A program made the translations under genes and the position numbers. Positions 44,833 to 53,809 of a stretch of DNA of 64,000 nt are shown piece by piece; within the stretch, counting starts at the first letter, position 1, and each line of letters begins with the position of its first letter. Origin of the DNA: Spirochaetia bacterium (GTDB taxonomy: Bacteria > Spirochaetota > Leptospiria > Turneriellales > JAOUOS01); NCBI GenBank assembly GCA_029880265.1, contig JAOUOT010000003.1:1-64000 (forward strand), in the 5' to 3' direction. Below the pieces are notes generated by a model. That model did no database searches. It was not told where the DNA came from and saw nothing but the letters and a program-made list of their open reading frames with translations.

Positions 44833-45498
44833 CTAAATAGAAATCTGTAAACCCAAACCAATGTGCCAGCCTGAATGTTGAAATTCAGATTTTGTATATT
44901 TATCAATTTCATCTAAAACAGCCTGGGGCGCAGTTCCTGTAGGATCTGTGGCCTCTGTAGTCAGCGAACCGCTAACTATACCTCCCTCAATAGTTAGTCT
45001 TAAAACAGAGATTAACGGAATAATCAATCCTGCGTTTACATGCAAAGAACCGCCGTACATAGTAATGGGAATAGGATTTCCGGGGAAGACAGAAAATTCC
45101 TGATCGTAGCCGTCAAACTCAACTCCGTAACCTATGCGAACAAACGGGTCGGCATAAGGCACGATATCAAGACCTACCATAATTTCGAAGGCCACTCTAA
45201 CGCTTGCAAAAGTAGTAATGCCCTCAATGGCGCCGTTATAGCCTAACCATGCCAGATCAAGGCTTGGCCCTAAACCTATTGTTAGAAGCTTTGGAATTCC
45301 GTATGTTAAGTGTAAATACGCCGCCGCTCCCGTACCTGAGAATTTTAATTCTTTTTCTCCGAGCGATGAATCTTTATTGGTAAGCGTATATCCTCCGTAA
45401 GTTCCTTCGGCGCCAATTTCAATAATTGAAAATGCGGGACCTGCGGTCAGACTTATAATAAACGCCGAGAAAATTATTTTTCTTATTAAACTTTTCAT
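44833..45498 (-). CDS. exported beta-barrel-like protein
   Basis: A signal peptide (residues 1-24, AFIISLTAGPAFS) precedes ~195 residues of alternating hydrophobic/polar strands with many Gly and aromatic residues (GTYGGYTLTN, GAAAYLHLTYGIPKLLTIGLGPSLDLAWLGY, PYADPFVRIGYGVEF), ending in HSGWHIGLGLQISI with a C-terminal hydrophobic/aromatic strand as found in outer-membrane barrels. No specific family is recognised. Probable outer-membrane porin-like or OmpA-like small barrel of unknown role. Confidence 0.7.
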   Translation of the reverse strand: MKSLIRKIIFSAFIISLTAGPAFSIIEIGAEGTYGGYTLTNKDSSLGEKELKFSGTGAAAYLHLTYGIPKLLTIGLGPSLDLAWLGYNGAIEGITTFASVRVAFEIMVGLDIVPYADPFVRIGYGVEFDGYDQEFSVFPGNPIPITMYGGSLHVNAGLIIPLISVLRLTIEGGIVSGSLTTEATDPTGTAPQAVLDEIDKYTKSEFQHSGWHIGLGLQISI

Positions 45499-45680
45499 TT
45501 GTTATCTCCTTAAGTTAATTTACTTGCTAATTTTTATACATACTGTGATTTCTCAAAATGTAATGTAAGAAAAAATCCTAAAATACTCAATAATTTTTTA
45601 ACCTATATGACGTCAATAATTTAGAACATGGCGTAAGAACCGCAGCGTCAAATTGTAATCGCATTTTGCTTATTTTAATC

Positions 45681-45712
45681 TTGACGAATGGCCTCAAAAA
45701 AGACGATATGAT
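45681..45712 (+). promoter_or_regulatory. possible promoter of the lipid-kinase gene
   Basis: TTGACG at 45681-45686 and a TATGAT-like -10 at 45707-45712 (spacing 20, or 18 if GATATG is used) lie just upstream of the ATG at 45728. The spacing is loose, so support is modest. Confidence 0.35.
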
Positions 45713-45727
45713 ATTCTGAAAGAAAAT

Positions 45728-46663
45728 ATGAAAATTCTATTTATAATAAATCGTCACGCGGGTTCGGGCAAAGCAGACAAAAAATGGCCGAAAATAGAGA
45801 AAAAAATAAAAGAAAATTTTAAAGATTATTCAATTGTATTTACCGAAAAGAAGGGCCATGCCGTTGAGATTTCGCGAAAAGCCGTACAAAAAAAAATACC
45901 GCTGATTGTAGCGGGAGGCGGCGACGGAACTATATCTGAAACAGCGGCCGGGTTCATCGGTAAAAACGGGAAGCCTTTGCAAACACCGTCGGCGAGATCA
46001 ACAATGCTTGGCATATTGCCTTTAGGGTCGGGATGCGATTTTATTCGCACGCTGAATATACCAAACGATATTGAAAAATCGCTGGAAATCATAAAAAAAC
46101 AAAAAAGAAGAATCATCGATATGGGAACGGCTTCTTTTATAAACCATCAGGGCAAAAAAGAAAAAAGACCTTTTATTAATATTTCAGACGCGGGAATAGG
46201 CGCTCAGGTAATGCATGTTTTTGACGGGCAGACAAAAGTATTTGGAGCCTTTATCTCTTATCAATTAGCCACGCTTAGAGGCTTAATTCAGTTTACCAAT
46301 AAACATTTTAAAATAGTTATTGATAACAAGAAAATAAAAGACGAACCGGCAAATACTGTTTTAATTGCCAACGGTAAATATTTTGGTTCGGGCATGAAGG
46401 TCGCTCCTGACGCAAAAATAGACGACGGATTTTTTGACGTTATTGTTCTTGATAAAATGAGCAGACTGAAAATGCTTCTAAAAATGCCGGCTCTTCAGAA
46501 AGGCAAATATAAGGGCATAAAAGAAATAAATTTATATAAAGCACAAAAAGTAAAAGTTGAAACCACGCCAAAGGCTTATATAGAACTAGACGGCGAACAG
46601 CTTGGCGCAACTCCCATAGAGTTTGAAATTATCAAATCGGCAATACCGGTAATTGCGCCTTAA
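45728..46663 (+). CDS. diacylglycerol kinase-family lipid kinase (DgkB/YegS type)
   Basis: Motifs of the DAGK catalytic domain are present: FIINRHAGSGKADKKW at the N-terminus, the ATP-binding GGGDGTISETAAGF, GILPLGSGCDFIRTL and, in the C-terminal domain, NISDAGIGAQV and ANGKYFGSGMKVAPDAKIDDGFFDVIVL. Such proteins phosphorylate diacylglycerol or related lipids in the cytoplasm, recycling lipid head-group by-products. 311 residues is normal. Its stop overlaps the convergent barrel-like gene's stop by four bases. Confidence 0.92.
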   Translation: MKILFIINRHAGSGKADKKWPKIEKKIKENFKDYSIVFTEKKGHAVEISRKAVQKKIPLIVAGGGDGTISETAAGFIGKNGKPLQTPSARSTMLGILPLGSGCDFIRTLNIPNDIEKSLEIIKKQKRRIIDMGTASFINHQGKKEKRPFINISDAGIGAQVMHVFDGQTKVFGAFISYQLATLRGLIQFTNKHFKIVIDNKKIKDEPANTVLIANGKYFGSGMKVAPDAKIDDGFFDVIVLDKMSRLKMLLKMPALQKGKYKGIKEINLYKAQKVKVETTPKAYIELDGEQLGATPIEFEIIKSAIPVIAP

Positions 46664-47541
46664 TCTTTAAAATTATAAATAAAAGAAAGCCATGGCACAG
46701 GAAAACCATTGGCTAAAACCTCGCCTATCAGAATAACGCCCAGATCAACCGAGATATTTTCGCCAAAAAAACGAAACGCCAGACCAAATGGAATTTCGCT
46801 TAACTCTAATTGAGGATGTATCCAGTTTTCGCTTACCAAAGCGACGTTTTTTGACAAACGAACGCTGCCTCCTAAGACAAGAATAGGATCTGCCGAGAAC
46901 TTAAAGTCGACGAATGTACCGCCAATGCCAAGAGTAAAATGAGCGTCGTAATCGCCGAAAGTTACGACTGAATACAATATGCCGAGGTGCCCCGCATCAA
47001 AAACATAAGCGTACAGCATACCGCCCGCAAGCGAAAATATTTCGTCAAACTCATAGCCTATTTTTGGCGCAATATAGAATAACTGATCGCTAAGACTAAC
47101 GCCTGGAATTATAGAAATTCCCGACATAACGCCTAAATAATCGGTAATGCCGTAAGAGACGCCGGGAAAAAACAATTCATAATCATAAATATATCCGTCT
47201 CCGGCCTTTAGGGGTCTTGCGGTAGGCGCAAAAAGAAGACGAGAATAGTTAGGATCTTTTATATAAGAATTCTCTAAAGTATCTTTCTTGTTTATGAATG
47301 TTCTGCTTGAAATAAGCGTTTTATCAATTTTAATTTCAAGTCTATCGTTTGTTAATAAAACAAGATACTCGTCTGTTTCTTCAAGTATTTTGCCTTTAAC
47401 CAGTTTACCCGAGTTTATTTTGATTTGCAGATATTGTTCAGAATCGTTTTTACCGTTCGTCGCTATGGTTTCTTCTAAAGAAAATAAAGAAAAAGAAAAA
47501 AGTGTATATATGAAAAGATAAGATAAAAACTCTTTTTTCAT
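46660..47541 (-). CDS. exported hypothetical protein, possible outer-membrane barrel
   Basis: A signal-like N-terminus (FLSYLFIYTLFSFSLFSL) is followed by a ~45-residue segment rich in Lys/Glu with LVKGKILEETDEYLVLLTNDRLEI, which reads like an SH3/LSm-type sensor strand set. Barrel-like strands then follow to the end (PGVSYGITDYLGVMSGISIIPGVS, GFDEIFSLAGGMLY). It follows cysN by 25 bases on the same strand, so it may be the last gene of the sulfur operon or start its own transcript. Role unknown. Confidence 0.65.
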   Translation of the reverse strand: MKKEFLSYLFIYTLFSFSLFSLEETIATNGKNDSEQYLQIKINSGKLVKGKILEETDEYLVLLTNDRLEIKIDKTLISSRTFINKKDTLENSYIKDPNYSRLLFAPTARPLKAGDGYIYDYELFFPGVSYGITDYLGVMSGISIIPGVSLSDQLFYIAPKIGYEFDEIFSLAGGMLYAYVFDAGHLGILYSVVTFGDYDAHFTLGIGGTFVDFKFSADPILVLGGSVRLSKNVALVSENWIHPQLELSEIPFGLAFRFFGENISVDLGVILIGEVLANGFPVPWLSFIYNFKD

Positions 47542-47566
47542 AGAGTTATCAAGATTATAAATCGCG

Positions 47567-49357
47567 TTAAGATTGTCTACTCATTATTTTTTCAACAATC
47601 AAGGCCGCCGTTTTATCAAGATCAAAACCCTCTTCAATTTTTAAATCGGGCTTAGCGGTTAAGAATTTTTCTTTGCCGACATAAACGACAAACAAACCAG
47701 CCGGTTCGTTAAGCATCTTTAACGCGTTTAATTCGCTGTCGTCTAAATCTGAAATAGTGCTTATTAAAATCATGCCCGCGTCGGTAAATAGATGAGATAT
47801 TTCGCCAAGCTGTCTTATCATTGCAGCCCTGTTTTTTTCAACGTCGACTTTCTGGGCTCCTGCCAAAAGAGCGTTTGAAAGACCCAGATAATAAACCTGA
47901 CGATTCTCATGAAATAAAGCTTCTTCCAGCTTTCTGGCTAAATCTTGTTTGCCTGTTCCCGCTTCGCCTGCAATAATCGTCAATATCGGTTTTTGATTAT
48001 TTCTTTTTTCTCTTTCGCCTGTTTTTATTAAGCTTCTTTCCCAGTTTTTTTCGCGCTGCTCTATATATTCGCGTATCATTAAATTCTCGCTGCCTAGCGA
48101 TTCAAGAACAATGCCGCCCCCTGAAATTTTATAATCGTCGACAATCACAAACCTGCCGGTTGCGGCAATCTCTGTCGATAAATCAAACCCAACCGGCTTA
48201 AAGGTTTGAAGAACGCATTCGGCAACGTCATGCCTTTCAATTTGATTTTTATTTTGAACCGACGCAAGATCTGAGGCGTCTAGAACGCTTATAATATCCT
48301 GAAGCCAAACAGCCGCAGAAGCTGTTCCTATTTTAAGTTTATATTGCTTCCCTTTAATCATTGGCCTTTGCGTCATCCAGAATAAATTGGCCTTAATTAA
48401 CGAGCCTGAAAGAGCGAGAGTTTCTTTTGTTTTGCACATAACTTCGCCGGGTCTTACGTAAAGTTCGGTATCAAAAGTAAAACCTACGGCCTGACCGGTC
48501 ATTGCTTTTGATAAATTTTCGGCGTTAAAAACTTCAATTGTTTTAATTCTTGATTTTTTCATAGAAGGAACGAAAACGACTTCGTCTCCGGTTTCAATAA
48601 ATCCCGATTCTACCTTGCCGGCCGCTATTCTGCGGTCGTCTCCCATATTGGTAAACTTATAAATATCTTGCAGAGGAAATCGAAAAGGCTTATTTTCATC
48701 AGATTGTTCTTTTTCAAAAGCGTCAAGAGACTCAAGAGCCGTTTTGCCGTCGTACCATTTCATCTTTTCAGATATTGCGGCGATGTTATCGCCAGAGCGG
48801 GCCGCAATAGGAACGAAACCGGCGGGCTTTACGTTTATTTCTTTTAAAAATTCAGTATACTCTTTGACAATCTCGTCAAATTTTTCTTTTTTCCAGTCGG
48901 CGAGATCCATCTTGTTTACGCAGACAACCACCTGCTTTACGCCAAGCATTGAAAGCATATAGCCGTGCCGTCTTGAGTTTTCTTTAACGCCTTCTTTCGC
49001 GTCAATTAGCAAAATGGCGGCTTCTGCTCTTGACGCGCCGGTTATCATATTCTTTAAAAACTCTACGTGCCCCGGAGCGTCGATAATAATATAATGTCTT
49101 TTTTTGGTTTTAAAAAAACAACGCGCCGAATCTATGGTAATTCCCTGGCTTTGTTCGTCTTTTAAGGCGTCTAAAAGATAAGCGTATTCAAAAGGTCTCG
49201 CATTTTTCTCGCAATATTTTTTTACGCTTTCAAGCTTGCCCTCGGGCAGCGATTTTGTATCGGCCAAAAGTCGGCCAATCAAGGTGCTTTTGCCGTGATC
49301 GACATGACCGGCCACGACAATATTCATTTGCTCTAATGATTTATCTATCTGCGCCAT
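47567..49357 (-). CDS. cysN: sulfate adenylyltransferase subunit 1 (CysN) fused to a degenerate APS-kinase-like domain
   Basis: Residues about 1-445 are the CysN GTPase: Walker [37 protein letters not shown], and beta-barrel domains with [12 protein letters not shown]. CysN with CysD makes APS from ATP and sulfate, driven by GTP. Residues about 455-596 resemble CysC (APS kinase), but the P-loop reads GEAGTGKQ, with Gln where Ser or Thr should bind Mg-ATP, and the Asp of the LDGD motif is lost. Kinase activity is doubtful. APS reductase upstream would not need PAPS. It begins one base after cysD. Confidence 0.92.
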   Translation of the reverse strand: MAQIDKSLEQMNIVVAGHVDHGKSTLIGRLLADTKSLPEGKLESVKKYCEKNARPFEYAYLLDALKDEQSQGITIDSARCFFKTKKRHYIIIDAPGHVEFLKNMITGASRAEAAILLIDAKEGVKENSRRHGYMLSMLGVKQVVVCVNKMDLADWKKEKFDEIVKEYTEFLKEINVKPAGFVPIAARSGDNIAAISEKMKWYDGKTALESLDAFEKEQSDENKPFRFPLQDIYKFTNMGDDRRIAAGKVESGFIETGDEVVFVPSMKKSRIKTIEVFNAENLSKAMTGQAVGFTFDTELYVRPGEVMCKTKETLALSGSLIKANLFWMTQRPMIKGKQYKLKIGTASAAVWLQDIISVLDASDLASVQNKNQIERHDVAECVLQTFKPVGFDLSTEIAATGRFVIVDDYKISGGGIVLESLGSENLMIREYIEQREKNWERSLIKTGEREKRNNQKPILTIIAGEAGTGKQDLARKLEEALFHENRQVYYLGLSNALLAGAQKVDVEKNRAAMIRQLGEISHLFTDAGMILISTISDLDDSELNALKMLNEPAGLFVVYVGKEKFLTAKPDLKIEEGFDLDKTAALIVEKIMSRQS

Positions 49358-49358
49358 C

Positions 49359-50240
49359 TTACATGTACCCGTCTCTTCTTAATGTTTCAAGCGTGCCGCC
49401 GTCTTCTGAATCTTGCGCCCTGCCCGATCTCTCGGCGATATTAGAAAACTTCCCGCTTTTTAGCTCTTCTATCATTTCGGGAATATTTTTTGAAAAAGAT
49501 TCAACCGGATGCGTACAGGGATAACATCCCAGCGAGCGGTATCTTTTGCCTTCTCCCTTGTCAAAATAAAGCGAAACAATGGGAATTTTTTCTTTATGAA
49601 TATATTCCCAGATATTCAGCTCTGTCCAGTCTAGTAAAGGATGTATTCGAAGATGGGTTCCAGGGGCAAAATCGGTGTTAAACTGGTTCCATAATTCGGG
49701 CGGCTGATCGCCTATATCCCAGTCGTTTTGCTTGTCGCGCGGCGAAAAATATCTTTCTTTTGAACGGCTGCCCTCTTCGTCAGAACGCACCCCTACAATT
49801 ACGCCTGTATAAGGCTCTTCATTTGTATCTTTTTCATATTGGCCGGTTTCATGATTTAGGCGATACCTTGGCCATTCGCCCGATAAGGTGTGTTTTAACG
49901 CCTCGCTTTTTAAGTTCTTACAGCAGGTAAGTCTGTCGGTATTTCCGTCGGGAAAGGTTTGTTTCTCGTCAAGCGCCTTCTGGTTAATGCCGTAAACCAT
50001 GTTCAAGCGCCACTGAAGAGCGAGCTTATCGCGGTATTCAATCATTTCGGGAATTTTATATTTTGTGTCAATATGAACAAGCGGTATGGGCACATGACCG
50101 AAAAAGGCTTTTCTGGCAAGCCACAGCAAAACGGTGCTGTCTTTTCCTATTGACCAGAGCATTACCAGATTTTTAAATTCTCTGTATGCCGCTCTTAAAA
50201 TATAAACGCTTTGAGCCTCTAATTTTTCAAGATGATCCAT
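49359..50240 (-). CDS. cysD: sulfate adenylyltransferase subunit 2 (CysD)
   Basis: 293 residues of the ATP-pyrophosphatase-like CysD fold: [21 protein letters not shown] (the PP-loop SGGKDS is SIGKDS here), [53 protein letters not shown] and [15 protein letters not shown]. With CysN it adenylylates sulfate to APS. It lies 15 bases downstream of cysH and immediately before cysN, in the operon starting from the sulfite reductase gene. Confidence 0.95.
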   Translation of the reverse strand: MDHLEKLEAQSVYILRAAYREFKNLVMLWSIGKDSTVLLWLARKAFFGHVPIPLVHIDTKYKIPEMIEYRDKLALQWRLNMVYGINQKALDEKQTFPDGNTDRLTCCKNLKSEALKHTLSGEWPRYRLNHETGQYEKDTNEEPYTGVIVGVRSDEEGSRSKERYFSPRDKQNDWDIGDQPPELWNQFNTDFAPGTHLRIHPLLDWTELNIWEYIHKEKIPIVSLYFDKGEGKRYRSLGCYPCTHPVESFSKNIPEMIEELKSGKFSNIAERSGRAQDSEDGGTLETLRRDGYM

Positions 50241-50255
50241 ATTGCCGCCTTTTCT

Positions 50256-50915
50256 TTAACGGTGAATACCGCATTCTTTATGAGTTTCGTCTTCCCACCA
50301 CCATCTGCCCGATCTTATATTTTCGCCTTCTAAAACAGGGCGGGTGCAGGGCATACATCCGATACTCAAAAAATTTTTATCGTGAAGTTTGTTATACGGT
50401 ACCTTATTATCTTTTATATAATGCCAAATCATATTCGTCTTCCAGTCATAGAGCGGATTTATTTTATGAACATTGCGGTTTTCGTCAAATTCTTCCGCAG
50501 AGATATTTTCTCTTTCTGGCGACTGCTCTTTTCTTAGACCAGTAAATACGGCTCTAATACCTTGAAAAGCTTTTTGAAGGGGTAATACCTTTCTGATATG
50601 ACAGCATTGTTTTCTGTTTTCGACGCTCTCGTAAAAAGAATTGGGGCCTTTTTCTTCTATGAGTTTTTTAATGTCTAAAGACTCGGGCGCGAAAACTTCT
50701 ATTTTAACGCCGTATTTATCTGCCGAAGCCTGCATTGTGTTGTGGGTTTCCTGAAAAAGTCTTCCCGTATCGAGCGTTATTACGCGAATATTTTTCTTAA
50801 GCCCGATAAGCATATCAAGAACAACCTGCTCTTCGGCGGCAAAGCCAGATAAAAGAGCAATTTCATTTTCTTTAAAATCAACAAAAGCTTTTTGTATGAT
50901 ATCTTCTGCGCTCAT
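50256..50915 (-). CDS. cysH: adenylylsulfate (APS) reductase, CysH family
   Basis: 219 residues with LLSGFAAEEQVVLDML at the nucleotide-binding loop and VITLDTGRLFQET. The four cysteines that bind a 4Fe-4S cluster are present: the CC pair in QCCHIRKVLPL (about residue 102) and CxxC in IGCMPCTRP (about 183), plus the catalytic Cys in the C-terminal KECGIH. The CC/CxxC set marks assimilatory APS reductases and argues against a PAPS reductase. It reduces APS to sulfite using thioredoxin. It lies 13 bases after the sulfite reductase gene. Confidence 0.93.
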   Translation of the reverse strand: MSAEDIIQKAFVDFKENEIALLSGFAAEEQVVLDMLIGLKKNIRVITLDTGRLFQETHNTMQASADKYGVKIEVFAPESLDIKKLIEEKGPNSFYESVENRKQCCHIRKVLPLQKAFQGIRAVFTGLRKEQSPERENISAEEFDENRNVHKINPLYDWKTNMIWHYIKDNKVPYNKLHDKNFLSIGCMPCTRPVLEGENIRSGRWWWEDETHKECGIHR

Positions 50916-50928
50916 TTTTTTAGTTTAC

Positions 50929-53262
50929 TCAACCCTTCTTCACCAGCAAAAACCAATGTTCTGCCTGTTTTTCTTTTTTTAAGATTGCATGCCCCTCGCT
51001 TTCAATAGAACCGGGCACATTTTCAATAGGCTCTCCGTCGTCTAACAAAAGCGCAAGTTTATCTCCGCTTTTCATGGGAGTAAGCTCTATCTTGGCCTTG
51101 ACAAAATTCATGGGGCACTTTACCCCTCTTAGGTCTTTGAACTTCTCGGCAGAATTCTCGTCTGAAGAAGGCTCTTCAGGCGATTCTTCGGTTTTAAATT
51201 GAAGAGAATCGTCCATGCTTTCGTAAAGTTTTTTAACCGAATCGGCTAGTTTTATTATTTTATCTTCAAAGGCTTTATAATCGCCGATTTCTGCATTTTG
51301 CGCTTTTTTTATCATATCGGCAAATTCGCCGGATACAAGATTTGGCCCGATAAAGTTTTTCAAAAACAAACCGTAAACCGACAATTCATCCGAAGCTTCA
51401 AGCCCCTTTGTAACAAGAAGCATTCTGCTTGCCGAAAACAATATTTTTTTCAAAAGATTATTTCTTTCTTCTTGGCCTTCGACAGATTCTAGTTTTTCAA
51501 GAGAATTATCAATAATCTCTTTATCGAAATCAATCATATCGTATAGACTCGCCGAACATTCGGCTTTCTGGCCCTTAAGAACAGTGAATTTTTCTTTTGC
51601 CGTCCAGTCGGTATAATACGAGGCGTCTTCTTCATAAGAGGGTATATTTGAATATTTCTTAGCCGCTTCGATGATATCTTCTCTGCCCTCGTTTTGAGCA
51701 TATTCATAAAATGAATTAAATCGAGCTTTCTTTTCAGAATAAATTTTCAAAACGTCTACAACAAAAGAAGGCATATCTTTTGAAGCGACTTCTGTCAGCT
51801 CTTCGGCAAAGCGGCTTTCATTTTCAGAAATAACCGCGCCCGCCAATACGACATACGCCGGCAGAAGCTCTTTATCTTTGCGCATGATCTTTCCTTTAAA
51901 ACCGAGATCGGCGCTGTGATGACATCCGCATGAATTCGCGCACCCTGAAACATGTATTCTAACGTCAAGCTTATCAAGATCAAGGCCGCTTTCAAAAAGA
52001 GCTCTTTGAATTTCAGGCGTAACGCCGCGCGGCAGACAAAGACCCAGTTTGCAGGTATCGGCCCCGGTACAGGCAATCATTTTTCCCGTAAGAGAGGGTT
52101 TGTCTGATATGGTTTTTATTTCAGGTAAAAGTCTAAAAACATTGCCCAAATATGCTTCGGGAATATTTCTAAGATGCATGTTTTGGTCGATAGAAAAACG
52201 AAGACTGTTCTCGCCGAAATTTTCGAGAAATTCGGCCAGCTTTACCGCGTCTTTCGCCGTAATATCTCCTAAAAATAAAGGCAATTCTACTGAGAACAAG
52301 CCTTCCTGTTTTTGCTCTTTAACGTAGCGATTTTTCCATAGCTCAAACTCTGGAGCCGATATATCTTCTTCTTTTAGCGAATTGTTTTTATTATCTTTGT
52401 TTTCAATTTCTTCAAGCTCTAAAACGGGATATCCGTTTTGAAGAAGTTTCTGATATTCTTCGTTAAAGTATTGTTTAAATTTTTCTTCGCCGAGACTTTT
52501 ATAAAGAAAACGAATTCTTGATTTATGCTTCTGGCGCCTGTTGCCGTAAGCGTTAAACATCAGCTTTAAAGCCTCGGTAACGCAGTAAACTTTATCTTCT
52601 TCAATGAAATCAAATAAAACAACGCCAAGCGCTGAACTGGCGCCCATGCCGCCGGCGCAGAAAACCTTAAAGCCCTTTTGGCCGTCTTTGATTTTTGCCA
52701 AAAAACCCAGGTCGGTTATCATGGCCCTGCTGTCAATTTCGCCGCCGTTTGAAAACGATATCTTGAACTTTCTGGGAAGATTAAACGAATTTTCTTTGGC
52801 AATCATTTTCGAGGTAAGAGCCACCGTATGGGGGCCTATATCAAAAGCTTCTTTGGGGTTTACGCCCGAATCATGAGAAGCGACAATATTGCGGATGGTA
52901 TTTCCTCCGCCGCCGCGCGAAGAGAGCCCCACAGAAATCAGTTCTCTATAAATTGTAACAATATCTTGTATCTTTACGTTATGAATTTGCATTTCTTGAC
53001 GGGTTGTTATATGAACAATTCCCGAGCCGTATTTTTCGGCTAACTCGGCTGTTTTTTTAAGCTGCCTGGGCAGAGCAATGCCGCCTGCGCAGCGTATTCT
53101 CATCATATGCGTCATTGGTTCTCTTTGTTCATATATGCCATGCGGCACCCTGATGCCTTTAAATTGCACAGGATTAATCGCTCCCGCCTGAAATTCTTTT
53201 ATTTTGTACTCAAATTCTTTTACTTCGTCAATTAAATTTTTCGGCAAATCATAACTTTTCAT
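50929..53262 (-). CDS. sir: ferredoxin-dependent sulfite reductase fused to a C-terminal TusA domain
   Basis: Residues about 40-560 match the nitrite/sulfite reductase fold: RCAGGIALPRQLKK, IHITTRQEMQIHNV-like motif, SSRGGGGNTIRNI. The 4Fe-4S/siroheme cysteines lie in CTGADTCKLGLC (near 397) and GCANSCGCHH (near 442). Residues about 706-777 are a TusA/SirA domain (LRGVKCPMNFVKAKIEL) with the catalytic Cys of the CP motif. A TusA partner could pass the sulfide or persulfide straight to a carrier. In this operon the receiver is presumably HcyS. A palindrome and -10 sequence at 53327-53354 precede the gene. Confidence 0.92.
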   Translation of the reverse strand: MKSYDLPKNLIDEVKEFEYKIKEFQAGAINPVQFKGIRVPHGIYEQREPMTHMMRIRCAGGIALPRQLKKTAELAEKYGSGIVHITTRQEMQIHNVKIQDIVTIYRELISVGLSSRGGGGNTIRNIVASHDSGVNPKEAFDIGPHTVALTSKMIAKENSFNLPRKFKISFSNGGEIDSRAMITDLGFLAKIKDGQKGFKVFCAGGMGASSALGVVLFDFIEEDKVYCVTEALKLMFNAYGNRRQKHKSRIRFLYKSLGEEKFKQYFNEEYQKLLQNGYPVLELEEIENKDNKNNSLKEEDISAPEFELWKNRYVKEQKQEGLFSVELPLFLGDITAKDAVKLAEFLENFGENSLRFSIDQNMHLRNIPEAYLGNVFRLLPEIKTISDKPSLTGKMIACTGADTCKLGLCLPRGVTPEIQRALFESGLDLDKLDVRIHVSGCANSCGCHHSADLGFKGKIMRKDKELLPAYVVLAGAVISENESRFAEELTEVASKDMPSFVVDVLKIYSEKKARFNSFYEYAQNEGREDIIEAAKKYSNIPSYEEDASYYTDWTAKEKFTVLKGQKAECSASLYDMIDFDKEIIDNSLEKLESVEGQEERNNLLKKILFSASRMLLVTKGLEASDELSVYGLFLKNFIGPNLVSGEFADMIKKAQNAEIGDYKAFEDKIIKLADSVKKLYESMDDSLQFKTEESPEEPSSDENSAEKFKDLRGVKCPMNFVKAKIELTPMKSGDKLALLLDDGEPIENVPGSIESEGHAILKKEKQAEHWFLLVKKG

Positions 53263-53326
53263 TTTTATTTTTCCTTTTCAATTTGTACGTTCTACTTGCA
53301 TTGAGCTTGTTAAACTATGGTTTCAT

Positions 53327-53354
53327 ATTATAACTTGTCTCGTTCAGACAAGTT
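53327..53354 (-). promoter_or_regulatory. TATAAT box overlapping a palindromic operator upstream of the sulfite reductase gene
   Basis: Minus-strand TATAAT at 53327-53332 abuts a perfect palindrome, AACTTGTCT and AGACAAGTT (53332-53340 and 53346-53354) around a five-base centre. No good -35 TTGACA at 17 bases is visible, so the palindrome occupies the place of a -35 element. It could be the operator of an Rrf2-type or other regulator controlling the sir-cysH-cysD-cysN transcript. A hairpin in the mRNA between hcyD and sir is the alternative. Confidence 0.45.
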
Positions 53355-53412
53355 GACTTGAAACCAATCTCGCCTTTTAACTCTCTGTTCTCTACGGTTA
53401 AATCTTACAATC

Positions 53413-53808
53413 TTACTTTATTACTACTTCAATCTCTTTAACATTTTTATCTTTGATTTCAAAAGCTTTCATTTCCTGATTTTGGCCGGCCAATGAAATA
53501 ATCAAATAAATTATTTTCGAATCGTAAGCGAGCTTGATATCTTCTTCAGAGGGTCTTGCCGGCGTTTCGGGATGACTATGGTAACATGACAATATTTCAT
53601 AACCCTTTTCGCGGGCATCTTTAACGGCTCGAAACTGTTCTTTTGGGTTCATAGAAAAATGCTCAGGCGACTTATCTATGTTTTCAAGCTCATAATGCTC
53701 ATGTACCTCGCCGTCTTTTCCCGCGAGATATCCGCATACTTCGTTTGGCAGACCTTCTTTTGCCTGTTCAAATAATCTTTCTGCGATCTTTTTATTTATT
53801 GTAATCAT
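53413..53808 (-). CDS. hcyD: JAMM/MPN metalloprotease, HcyD-like (M67 family)
   Basis: A 131-residue MPN domain: EVCGYLAGKDGEVHE gives the catalytic Glu, and the JAMM zinc motif is complete in CYHSHPETPARPSEED (His-x-His then Asp). Proteins of this small stand-alone type (Mec+, QbsD, HcyD) trim the tail of a ubiquitin-like sulfur carrier, exposing Gly-Gly, or cut the carrier-amino acid adduct. Its gene touches hcyF (one base between) and shares the operon with a carrier that has residues after Gly-Gly. The name follows Wolinella succinogenes HcyD; the assignment is by context. Confidence 0.88.
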   Translation of the reverse strand: MITINKKIAERLFEQAKEGLPNEVCGYLAGKDGEVHEHYELENIDKSPEHFSMNPKEQFRAVKDAREKGYEILSCYHSHPETPARPSEEDIKLAYDSKIIYLIISLAGQNQEMKAFEIKDKNVKEIEVVIK

Positions 53809-53809
53809 T

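Noticed and set aside
50186-50545. 119-residue open frame opposite cysH and cysD
   Set aside because: Antisense to well-conserved genes and without a recognisable domain or ribosome binding site.
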